A DNA stretch of 25,715 nucleotides from an uncultured Collinsella sp. (GTDB taxonomy: Bacteria; Actinomycetota; Coriobacteriia; Coriobacteriales; Coriobacteriaceae), in NCBI GenBank assembly GCA_900552735.1, contig USBA01000007.1, positions 1-25,715 of the forward strand, given 5' to 3'. The notes beneath the pieces are model-generated. The model had not been told where the DNA came from and did no database searches. It saw nothing but the letters and a program-made list of their open reading frames with translations. How positions within the stretch are numbered: position 1 is the first letter of the stretch; the number at the start of each line of letters is the position of its first letter. Positions 1 through 6,722 of this stretch are shown here, piece after piece. The position numbers were made by a program, and so were the translations under genes.

Positions 1-112
1 GAGGGCAAATATATAAGGTCGCCTGCTCGGACAGTCCTGACTCGCACGGAGAGCACATTAAGTGCTCTCCGGCTCGTGCGGAACTCGCGATCGGCCTTAT
101 ATATTTGCCCTC
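1..112 (+). repeat. Structured palindromic element, copy A
   Basis: Nearly the whole stretch folds on itself. Outer arms 1-21 and 92-112 pair over about 21 bp with one G-T wobble (GAGGGCAAATATATAAGG against CCTTATATATTTGCCCTC). Inside is a 56-nt core (31-86): ACAGTCCTG, eight variable bases, a perfect 9-bp hairpin GGAGAGCAC-ATTAA-GTGCTCTCC (48-70), five variable bases, then GTGCGGAACTC. The same core, with a different stem sequence but the same loop and lengths, occurs on the minus strand at 14487-14542. This is a repeat family or structured RNA rather than a gene. Orientation is given by the core. It might be the 3' end of a transcript entering from the left or the start of the leader of the methyltransferase gene. 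It could also be related to a candidate RNA motif already described from Collinsella; I cannot check this. Confidence 0.75.
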
Positions 113-239
113 CCCGGGGCTCCCGCACAACGGGACCTCGGTTGGATTCTATCCCGGTTGCAGTCGCTTCGCTCCTGCACCACATGGTCGATACGGCGGT
201 TTGGCATTGGAACGGTTCTTTTTCTGATATATGCTGGTT

Positions 240-271
240 GCGGCTCTTCTTTTGGGAGGGGCCGCTTTTTT
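240..271 (+). terminator. Intrinsic terminator in the leader of the methyltransferase gene
   Basis: GCGGCTCTTC (240-249), loop TTTTGG, GAGGGGCCGC (256-265), then six T (266-271). The 10-bp stem includes two G-T wobbles. Only six bases separate the T-run from the AGGAGG ribosome binding site at 278-283, so the hairpin lies inside the 5' leader of the downstream gene. It therefore either ends an upstream transcript or acts as an attenuator. I could not find a convincing antiterminator or a known riboswitch core in 113-239. Confidence 0.7.
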
Positions 272-290
272 GTTGCTAGGAGGTTGGCCC

Positions 291-1178
291 GTGGTTGATG
301 GGGATGCTCGCTCTGAGCTTCTTTCTGCTGATTGGAATGGCGAATGGATGCGTCTGCAGGCCGCTCGGCATCGGGCTGATGATTCTTTTGAGTGGGATAA
401 GCGGGCTCGGCATTTTCGTCCACTGGAGACTGCCCCGTATGCTCGGGATTTTATAAAGCTGTTGGCGCTTGAGCCTGGTGAGTCGGTGCTCGATATGGGG
501 TGTGGGGCTGGGTCGATTGCTATTCCGCTTGCTCAGGCTGGGCATTCCGTAATTGCTGCCGACTTCTCTCCTGCTATGTTGGGCACGCTTGATGCTGGCA
601 TTGAGTACTATGGGCTCGAGGATTGCATTACACCGCTTGAGCTTGCTTGGGATGATGATTGGGATTTGGTTGGACCGGTCGCAAAAGCGGTGGATGTTGC
701 CTTTGCCAGTCGCTCTGTCACCACGACCAACCTAAAAGGCGCACTTGCCAAGCTTGATCGAACGGCTCGTCGGCGTTGTGCCGTTACGATGGTCGCCAAC
801 TCGAGCCCGCGTTATGACCTGCACTTGATGAATGCCATCGGCGCCTCGGTTACCTGCAGCAATGGTTTTGTGTACGCCTTTAACATCCTTATTCAGATGG
901 GTGCACTGCCACAGGTCACGTATTTTGAATCACCCCGCCGCGACACCTTCGATAGTCTCGAGGCAGGCGTGGCAGACTTTTCTCGCATGCTCGAGCACGG
1001 CAACGAGGACAAGATCGACCGCCTGCGCAACTATATCGCCCACCACATGATCGAGAACCCGCATGCCGGTGAGCCGGGATCCAAGGGCGTACCGCAGGGA
1101 CGCTACATGCTCGACCACATCCGCAAAGTCCGATGGGCGTTTATCGCCTGGGAGCCGGTCTCCGTACCCCGCCCGTAG
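291..1178 (+). CDS. Class I SAM-dependent methyltransferase
   Basis: Predicted 295-residue cytosolic methyltransferase with a Rossmann-type SAM-binding fold. Motif I is VLDMGCGAGS at about residues 66-75, and the acidic end of strand beta-2 is D91 in VIAADFS. The C-terminal half has no motif I recognise, so the substrate is unknown. The GTG at 291 is chosen as start because a perfect AGGAGG lies at 278-283 with 7-nt spacing; an in-frame ATG at 231 would add 20 hydrophobic residues but would place the start inside the leader terminator and has no clear binding site. The first roughly 150 codons are rich in T-ending codons (GCT, GAT, CGG/GGG), whereas the last half uses C/G-ending codons like the neighbours, which hints at mosaic origin. 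It stands alone, behind a leader that ends in an intrinsic terminator. Confidence 0.8.
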   Translation: MVDGDARSELLSADWNGEWMRLQAARHRADDSFEWDKRARHFRPLETAPYARDFIKLLALEPGESVLDMGCGAGSIAIPLAQAGHSVIAADFSPAMLGTLDAGIEYYGLEDCITPLELAWDDDWDLVGPVAKAVDVAFASRSVTTTNLKGALAKLDRTARRRCAVTMVANSSPRYDLHLMNAIGASVTCSNGFVYAFNILIQMGALPQVTYFESPRRDTFDSLEAGVADFSRMLEHGNEDKIDRLRNYIAHHMIENPHAGEPGSKGVPQGRYMLDHIRKVRWAFIAWEPVSVPRP

Positions 1179-1336
1179 CCCATCTAAAGCTTGCATCGTC
1201 TTCCCGCCCGGCATCCGCATTCTTTGCGAACTGGGCAAACGCGCTCCACACCACGCCGTTCCTGCGCTATCGTGGGACAGCTCACGTAGATTAAGGCCCC
1301 ATTGCGGGGCGCCCCATACATAGAAAGCGAGAACCC

Positions 1337-1636
1337 ATGGCACTGACAGGAGCCCAGGTCAAGCAGCTTCGCAGCATGGCCCATCACCTCAACCCCGCCA
1401 TCATCATCGGTAAGTCCGATGTCAACGAGGGCACCGTCGAGCAGACGGTCGCCTACCTGGAGAAGCACGAGCTCGTTAAGTGCTCCGTGCTGGACGGCTC
1501 CAGCCTTTCTGCCCGCGAGGCCGCCGAGGAGCTCGCCGAGCGCTGCCACGCCGACGTCGTTCAGGTTATCGGCCGCAAGTTCTCGCTGTATCGCGAGTCC
1601 TCGCGCAAGGACATCGAGAAGATCAAGCTCGTCTAA
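1337..1636 (+). CDS. yhbY: CRS1/YhbY-type RNA-binding protein
   Basis: A 99-residue protein that is one complete CRM (CRS1-YhbY) domain. It starts LTGAQVKQLRSMAHHLNP, carries the GKS loop at residues 25-27 (GxxG-like region), and has the conserved GRKFSLYR strand at residues 79-86. Members of this family bind rRNA and associate with the large-subunit precursor during ribosome assembly. Length is typical. The ATG at 1337 follows a modest purine-rich site (AAAGCGAGAA). It is followed 38 bases later by a strong hairpin terminator shared with the convergent regulator gene. In many bacteria yhbY sits with obgE/nadD; here it is alone, so the genomic context adds nothing to the functional call. Confidence 0.92.
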   Translation: MALTGAQVKQLRSMAHHLNPAIIIGKSDVNEGTVEQTVAYLEKHELVKCSVLDGSSLSAREAAEELAERCHADVVQVIGRKFSLYRESSRKDIEKIKLV

Positions 1637-1673
1637 GAGCCAATGATCCGGCGAGCCAACACATAGCAAGCTT

Positions 1674-1708
1674 ACGGGTGCCCAAGTACTTCGGGCGCCC
1701 GTTTTTTA
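1674..1708. terminator. Bidirectional terminator between convergent genes
   Basis: ACGGGTGCCC (1674-1683), a 9-base loop, GGGCGCCCGT (1693-1702), then T6 on the plus strand. This ends yhbY. The T-run overlaps the TAA stop of the minus-strand regulator (1706-1708), so the same hairpin can also lie in that gene's 3' end. Confidence 0.85.
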
Positions 1709-4702
1709 TCGCTCGACAAGCACGCGCTTGAGCCTGCCTTCGACCAGGCGCTCATACAGGCGCCTTGTCTCGGGCTCGGGCACGCCTTGAACCTGCTCTC
1801 GCAGGTGGTGCATGTGGCCGCTGTATAGCTCGACAACATCGCGGCGTCGTCCCGCCGCACCGTAAACGCGCATGGCACAGCGAACCATGTCCTCGCGCGC
1901 AGTCTCTTGGCGAAGCCCCGATTCAACGAGCCAAATTGCCGATTGCAGGTCATTTTCCTCGAGAGCGGCATTCGCTCCCCTAATCATGCAGTCGATGTAC
2001 TTGGATTGCATAATGTGGCGCATGCGCGTAAAAAACGTGGGATTGCAACCGGTGGGAACATACAGCGGCCCCGCGTAGAGCTGCTCAACCTTAAGACAAA
2101 GCTCAACCAGGTGAGGGCCTCTCGCGCCCATACGGTTTCCCAGGATCTCGCGGCTCAGCTGGTCAAAGAGCCTTACATCGGTCTTAACGTAGTCGCCGTT
2201 GAGCCCTATGCACTCGTTTTGGATGAGCACGCACGACTTGCCATCCGGCGTTGGACCCAAAGCCGAGCGCAAGCGCGATACCGTCGAATACAGATTGTTG
2301 CGCGCCGCGCTAAACTCGGCATGGGGCCACAACTCCATGGCGATTGTCTCGCGGTCGACCATGGCATCCATGCCCAACGCGAGCCGCTCGGCAAGTGTTG
2401 CCGCCTTTTTGCGACGCCACATCTTATCCGTGATGGGAAAGCCGTCGCGCTCGGCGCGAAATGTGCCAAACATGCGCATCTCAATATGGCCGATCGTATC
2501 GACAGCCTCAACCTCGCCCGCCTGGAACAGGTGCTCGCTTTCGCCCTCAAAATCATCGCGTAGTGAATACCGCGAAAGCTCACGCACCGGAAGCTTCTTG
2601 CGAATCCTGACGGCAGGCTCGCCCAGACAGTGCATCGCAAGACGCGCAAATAGCCGATACGATGGGTCTAAAATCCCCGAGCGATTCATAGACATCCAGG
2701 CGGCAAGATCGCTATCGCGGCCCGCAGCGGCCAGGTGCAGCGCCACGATCCAGGCTTCTGAGCCACCGACCTGCGTCTTGCTAATGTCGAGCAGCTCCGC
2801 CTCTTCGCGAACCGATACCAGCGACGTATTGCGCAGGTACGCCACGCGCTCCAGCAGCAACGCGTTTTCGCGCATGTACGCAATCGATTCGTCGGCGAGC
2901 TTGAGCACCTGAACCGCGCGGAACTTCGCGTTGACCGGCCGCCCCTCCGCCAGCGATTGCCAACCCTCCAGCAATAACCCAAACAGCTGAATTTGATTGT
3001 CACGAACACGCACCGCAAAGCGGTCGAGCTCGCCAAACGCCACATCGTCGGTCACGGGCAAGCCCGCGAGCAGGCGCCGCGCCGCGAGCACCATACGCAG
3101 CCAAATGGATGGTGCCTTAAGCCCGCGGATATCGAGCGCCTCGAGTATCTGCGCCATCTTGTCATCGCGCTCGTCGGGTTTAGCAAACGAGCCGTCGAAC
3201 AGCTCCACCAGCATATGGTCGGCCTGTATGAGAATCCCCGCGATGTCGAGCTCGCAATCATAAGCTTTGCACGCCTTGAGCTTCGCGAGAACATTGCCGT
3301 CTTCCGCTCGCTCGGTTAGGTGGCGCTTGACCTCGATATGCGCGGACAGCATGTCGAGCACCTCGCAGGATGTCTGTTCTTGCACAACAGGGTTGGCGGG
3401 AAGCCCCAGGTCATTGTCGCCGTAAAAGGCGATAGTAAGCGCCTGGGCTATTTTCAGGGTAGCGGGGTCGACCTCGCGGGCCGCCTGGTCACCCGCACGT
3501 TCGATAACGGACGCCATATACCTTGCCAGCTTTGTATTGCACACGCTGACAGCCGCCAGATACACGCCGAGTGCCTCGGCGGCTGTCGGCTCTTGCTCCT
3601 GCTTTTCCGCATTGATCATCGCCGATGCTGCACGGCAAATGTCCCCTCCATGCCCGGTCAGGGCAAGATCGGCCCCATACTGCCCGGCAAGCTCCAACAC
3701 CACACGGCGGTCCAAGAACGCATCGGCCAGGTCCATGGCCAAATCGCATCGGGCCGCCTTTATCAAAATGCGAGCAGCCCGCGATACAAGTTCGGGACGG
3801 ATCTCGGCAACAAGCTTTCGCAGCCTCAGGCGCGCGTTGTCCTTAGCGCCCAAACACCTAAAGGTGCGATCAGACGGATCCACGCCAAAAATCGGATAAT
3901 CGCGCACAAAGATGGACTGCTCGACCATCGAAAGCCTCACTCCGCACGCCTCTAGCTCCGCAATGCGGCCCTCGCCCATCAGTACCATCAAACAGGCAAC
4001 GGTAAACAACAGGTTGTTCTCGAGCGATGCGAGATCGGCCAGCGCCGCACCGTACACGTTGACGATTTCGTTCTCGAGCAACCCGGCAACATCGCCCTGT
4101 CCATACATTCCCGTCTGCAAGGCAGATACCAGCTCAGGCACACCCTGTGTGAGCCGATAGAAATCAAGCGATGTGCTGATCGAGAAGGCCGTGGCCCATG
4201 ACGAATACTCATAGGCGTGCACCTTGAGCATCTGCGCATTGACTTTTACAGAATCGCCCAGCCCATGGATAAGCAATCGGTTGGAGGGGCGGCAGGCAAT
4301 AAAGACCCCCGTCCCCGTAGCACGTAAGCTGCGGATTCGATCGATGAGGTCCTCGGTTTCGTGCTGCTCGAGATTGGGCACGTTGTCGATCGCAACGAGC
4401 GAATGAGGTTTGTCCTTAAGCTCATCGGTGACAACCTCGAGCTGCATAAAGAGCTCGCGTCCAATCGCGCGGTCGGCCTCGATAATCCGAACCGGCCCTC
4501 GCGTGGGGTCCGATTTAACCTCCTGCACGTATTGCAGCAACACCGACGTCTTACCAAACCCGTCGGGCGCGTAGAGCAAAACAATTCCCGCCTTGCGCCC
4601 TTTAACGATGAGCTCGTTCATCAAGCGATCGCGCCGCACCATATAGCCGCCGCCCGTCGGCATCAACTCGAGGTCGTCCGTATTGCCCAGATCGTTTACC
4701 AT
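1706..4702 (-). CDS. Large STAND-type ATPase regulator with C-terminal winged helix and BTAD domain
   Basis: A 998-residue probable transcription factor. The N-terminus has a Walker A-like P-loop APDGFGKT (residues 45-52) and a Walker B-like strand HSLVAIDNV (about 100-108), as in MalT/STAND ATPases. The middle (about 200-730) is alpha-helical and probably repeat-like. From about residue 739 there is an OmpR-type winged helix (MRMFGTFRAERDG, KMWRRKKAATLAERLAL, NNLYSTVSRLRSALG), then a bacterial transcriptional activator (BTAD) domain at about 849-985 with TPR-like helices. SARP/AfsR proteins have these modules at the N-terminus; here they are at the C-terminus. The ATG at 4702 has GAGGAG 6 nt upstream on the minus strand. 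No sensory ligand can be read from the sequence, and the target genes are unknown. Confidence 0.85.
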   Translation of the reverse strand: MVNDLGNTDDLELMPTGGGYMVRRDRLMNELIVKGRKAGIVLLYAPDGFGKTSVLLQYVQEVKSDPTRGPVRIIEADRAIGRELFMQLEVVTDELKDKPHSLVAIDNVPNLEQHETEDLIDRIRSLRATGTGVFIACRPSNRLLIHGLGDSVKVNAQMLKVHAYEYSSWATAFSISTSLDFYRLTQGVPELVSALQTGMYGQGDVAGLLENEIVNVYGAALADLASLENNLLFTVACLMVLMGEGRIAELEACGVRLSMVEQSIFVRDYPIFGVDPSDRTFRCLGAKDNARLRLRKLVAEIRPELVSRAARILIKAARCDLAMDLADAFLDRRVVLELAGQYGADLALTGHGGDICRAASAMINAEKQEQEPTAAEALGVYLAAVSVCNTKLARYMASVIERAGDQAAREVDPATLKIAQALTIAFYGDNDLGLPANPVVQEQTSCEVLDMLSAHIEVKRHLTERAEDGNVLAKLKACKAYDCELDIAGILIQADHMLVELFDGSFAKPDERDDKMAQILEALDIRGLKAPSIWLRMVLAARRLLAGLPVTDDVAFGELDRFAVRVRDNQIQLFGLLLEGWQSLAEGRPVNAKFRAVQVLKLADESIAYMRENALLLERVAYLRNTSLVSVREEAELLDISKTQVGGSEAWIVALHLAAAGRDSDLAAWMSMNRSGILDPSYRLFARLAMHCLGEPAVRIRKKLPVRELSRYSLRDDFEGESEHLFQAGEVEAVDTIGHIEMRMFGTFRAERDGFPITDKMWRRKKAATLAERLALGMDAMVDRETIAMELWPHAEFSAARNNLYSTVSRLRSALGPTPDGKSCVLIQNECIGLNGDYVKTDVRLFDQLSREILGNRMGARGPHLVELCLKVEQLYAGPLYVPTGCNPTFFTRMRHIMQSKYIDCMIRGANAALEENDLQSAIWLVESGLRQETAREDMVRCAMRVYGAAGRRRDVVELYSGHMHHLREQVQGVPEPETRRLYERLVEGRLKRVLVER

Positions 4703-4718
4703 GCTTGCTCCTCAACTC

Positions 4719-4752
4719 GACCATATGGACACCGTAGCTGCAGGACCATATG
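4719..4752. promoter_or_regulatory. Direct repeat GACCATATG in the regulator 5' leader
   Basis: GACCATATG occurs at 4719-4727 and again at 4744-4752, 25 bp apart. Each contains the palindrome CATATG. The pair lies between the proposed promoter and the start of the 998-residue regulator, so it could be an autoregulatory binding site. This is inference from position and repetition only. Confidence 0.3.
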
Positions 4753-4784
4753 AGCCGCCCCGTGAATAGCGCGACTTAGAGTTT

Positions 4785-4813
4785 TTAATTGTCTGCCGGT
4801 ACGTGTTTGGCAA
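4785..4813 (-). promoter_or_regulatory. Candidate sigma70-type promoter of the regulator gene
   Basis: On the minus strand TTGCCA (4808-4813) is followed after 17 bp by AATTAA (4785-4790). It lies about 80 bp ahead of the start codon at 4702. The -35 is a reasonable match to consensus and the -10 is weaker. Confidence 0.35.
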
Positions 4814-5094
4814 GTTTTTGTACAGCGAGGCCCGACGGTAACTTATCCCCCGACCAATAGGTCTTTGCGCAGGTCAATGCGCTTGCCAGCATGTCCCATC
4901 CCATTTGCAGTGTAGCGCAGTCGGCTATTTTTATTTGAGTTGCGCAACTCGCCTACTCCTCGCTACCGCCTGCGACTCTATGGTGGCAAATGTGCATAGA
5001 ATCTGCTATAGAATGAATCACAAAAATTTAAAACCCTCCAGTCAAGCACGCGGCAAGGTTTCCGTCATGTATACGCCACGGCGTATGTCCACTA
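4814..5094. other. Intergenic stretch with two perfect palindromes, no gene seen
   Basis: Between the nagB terminator and the regulator promoter I see no convincing coding region. Two dyads stand out: GAGTTGCGCAACTC (4937-4950, perfect 14 bp) and ATACGCC-AC-GGCGTAT (5071-5086, perfect 7-bp arms). Both have the size and symmetry of operator sites for dimeric regulators. An 80-codon plus-strand reading frame crosses the region but has no ribosome binding site or recognisable sequence. Confidence 0.45.
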
Positions 5095-5123
5095 AAAAGG
5101 CCCCCGCAAAGCGAGGGCCTTTT
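5095..5123 (-). terminator. Intrinsic terminator after nagB
   Basis: AAAAGGCCCCCGC (5095-5107), loop AAA, GCGAGGGCCTTTT (5111-5123). Read on the minus strand this is a 13-bp GC-rich stem with one mismatch, followed by a T-run, 30 bases after the nagB stop. Confidence 0.85.
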
Positions 5124-5152
5124 GAGAAACTATGTAAGATCGCTTGATCGCG

Positions 5153-5881
5153 TTACTCGCAGAGCGAAAGAGCGGCCTCGTCAGCAACGACAACGCAGTT
5201 GGTGTGCAGCTGCAGGATCGAAGCCGGGCATTTGGGCGTAACCGGACCATAGCACATATCGTGCACGGCCTGAGCCTTGGCCTCGCCGTTGGCGACAACC
5301 AGGATCATGCGGGCATACATGATGGTCTGGGTGCCCATGGTGTAAGCCTGACGGGGCACGTCATCGATGCTGTCGAACAGGCGGCTGTTGGCCTGAATGG
5401 TGCTCTCGGTGAGGTCGACGCAGTGCGTGCCCTTGGAGAAGTGGTCATCGGGCTCGTTAAAGCCGATGTGACCGTTGTTGCCAATGCCGAGCAGCTGCAG
5501 ATCCGGGTAACCGGCGGCAGCGACGATCTTGTCGTACTCGGAGCAGGCAGCGGCGGCATCGGGGTTGGAGCCATCGGGCACGTGCGTGTTGTTCAGATCG
5601 ATATTGATGTGATCGAAGAAGTTCTCGCGCATAAAGTAGTGATAGCTCTGGGGATCGTCGTGCGAAAGACCACGATACTCGTCCAGGTTATAGGTGCTGA
5701 CCTCGGCAAAGTCAATGTCGCCCTTCTCGTACCAAGCAGCGAGCTGTTTGTAAGCGCCAATCGGGGTGGAGCCGGTGGCAAGACCCAACACGCAATCGGG
5801 CTTGAGGATAACCTGAGCCGAGATGATATTAGCGGCCTTGCGGCTCATATCCTCGTAGTCTTTAGCTTTAATGATTTTCAT
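5153..5881 (-). CDS. nagB: Glucosamine-6-phosphate deaminase
   Basis: A 242-residue NagB, the short Gram-positive length class. It converts glucosamine-6-phosphate to fructose-6-phosphate plus ammonia in the cytosol, routing amino sugars into glycolysis. Visible landmarks: phosphate-binding GLATGSTPIGAYKQL (residues 33-47), NLDEYRGL with D67 (the E. coli D72 position), and GIGNNGHIGFNEP (132-144) with catalytic H138 and E143. The residue matching E. coli D141 is N136, as I recall for other short NagB proteins. The ATG at 5881 is preceded by AGAAAGGA at good spacing; an upstream in-frame extension of 55 residues has no family similarity and is rejected. Downstream of the PTS IIA gene on the same strand, separated by 272 bp with a hairpin, so probably its own transcript. 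Confidence 0.95.
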   Translation of the reverse strand: MKIIKAKDYEDMSRKAANIISAQVILKPDCVLGLATGSTPIGAYKQLAAWYEKGDIDFAEVSTYNLDEYRGLSHDDPQSYHYFMRENFFDHINIDLNNTHVPDGSNPDAAAACSEYDKIVAAAGYPDLQLLGIGNNGHIGFNEPDDHFSKGTHCVDLTESTIQANSRLFDSIDDVPRQAYTMGTQTIMYARMILVVANGEAKAQAVHDMCYGPVTPKCPASILQLHTNCVVVADEAALSLCE

Positions 5882-6080
5882 TACGCGTCCTTTCTCGTAC
5901 AAGAGAGGCAAGGCTCCCCTTACAAGCACTTGCCCGCGGCCCGCGTCGGCCGCAACCAACGTGTGCGGCCACCAGGGCGAGGTCGCGTAATATATGTGTC
6001 TCGTGTCTAACCGCGTCGAGGCCCCTGCCCGTCCACGGTGACCCAAAGCCTTTTAGCTTCGGACAATCCCCATCTTGCCA

Positions 6081-6112
6081 CGGAGGGCGTCCTCTTTCAA
6101 GGGCGCCCTCCG
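6081..6112. terminator. Strong hairpin between PTS IIA and nagB
   Basis: CGGAGGGCGTCCT (6081-6093), loop CTTTCA, AGGGCGCCCTCCG (6100-6112): 13 bp with one G-T wobble. There is no clear T-run on either side, so it may be a weak or factor-assisted terminator for the IIA gene, or an RNA-stabilising 3' hairpin. Confidence 0.5.
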
Positions 6113-6153
6113 TAAACGTGTTTGAATTGTAGGCTAATGGCCACGTGTACTTG

Positions 6154-6651
6154 CTAGCGCTCGCGAGCAACGATGAGCTGGTCCATCTCCTCGACATGCT
6201 CGCCAACGGAGCCCTTGATGCTCGAGAACTCAACAGAGTTGCACACCAAGATGGGAACCGTCACATCGTAACCCTCGGCAGCAATTGCCTCGCGATCGAA
6301 CTCGATGAGCACATCGCCCTTATGGACGACATCACCCACCTGTGCATGCACGCTAAAATGCTTGCCCTCAAGCTGGACAGTGTCCAAACCAACATGGATA
6401 AGCACGTCTAGACCATCGACCGTGTTGAGCGCAACGGCATGACCCGTGGGAAAAATCGCCTCGACCTTAGCGTCAGCCGGAGCAATCACACGTGTACCCG
6501 TAGGCTGAATCGCCACGCCCTGGCCCAAAAGGCCGGTAGCAAACGTCTGGTCTTTGACCTCGGATAACGGAATGACGTCGCCCGAGATGGGAGCATCCAG
6601 CGTAAGGACTCGACCACGCATACCAAAAGACCTCAGGACTTTAGTGAACAT
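6154..6651 (-). CDS. PTS glucose-type EIIA component
   Basis: A 165-residue single-domain IIA protein of the glucose family (Crr-like). It receives phosphate from HPr and passes it to a membrane IIBC sugar permease. The two active-site histidines are visible: H71 in PTGHAV and H86 in LIHVGLDTVQLEG, the latter being the phosphorylated one by comparison with E. coli IIA-Glc H90. The fold core SGDVIPLSEVKDQTFA and the C-terminal KGDVLIEFD strand are also present. The ATG at 6651 follows GAGGGGG and gives the usual N-terminus; an upstream in-frame ATG at 6672 adds seven unrelated residues. No IIB or IIC gene is in the window, so the substrate is not determined; N-acetylglucosamine is possible given nagB next door. 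It lies 71 bp downstream of glmM. Confidence 0.92.
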   Translation of the reverse strand: MFTKVLRSFGMRGRVLTLDAPISGDVIPLSEVKDQTFATGLLGQGVAIQPTGTRVIAPADAKVEAIFPTGHAVALNTVDGLDVLIHVGLDTVQLEGKHFSVHAQVGDVVHKGDVLIEFDREAIAAEGYDVTVPILVCNSVEFSSIKGSVGEHVEEMDQLIVARER

Positions 6652-6722
6652 GCTCCCCCTCGGACATACCAATCAATCAAAATAACTTTAACAGTTTACC
6701 ACTTGGCACCCGTTTTTGACCA

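Noticed and set aside
113..239. T-box or known riboswitch in the methyltransferase leader
   Set aside because: I looked for the T-box AGGGTGGNACCGCG core and for common riboswitch cores and found none.
1296..1310. GCCCC-ATTGC-GGGGC hairpin before yhbY as a terminator
   Set aside because: Only 5 bp with no T-run; too weak to call.
4905..5147. 80-codon plus-strand frame between the regulator and nagB
   Set aside because: It crosses two palindromes and the nagB terminator, has no ribosome binding site and no recognisable features.
5144..6010. Long plus-strand open frame (288 codons) opposite nagB
   Set aside because: It is the antisense shadow of a clear NagB gene; the sequence is repetitive in Val/Gly and Gly/Ala with no domain, a normal effect of high GC.
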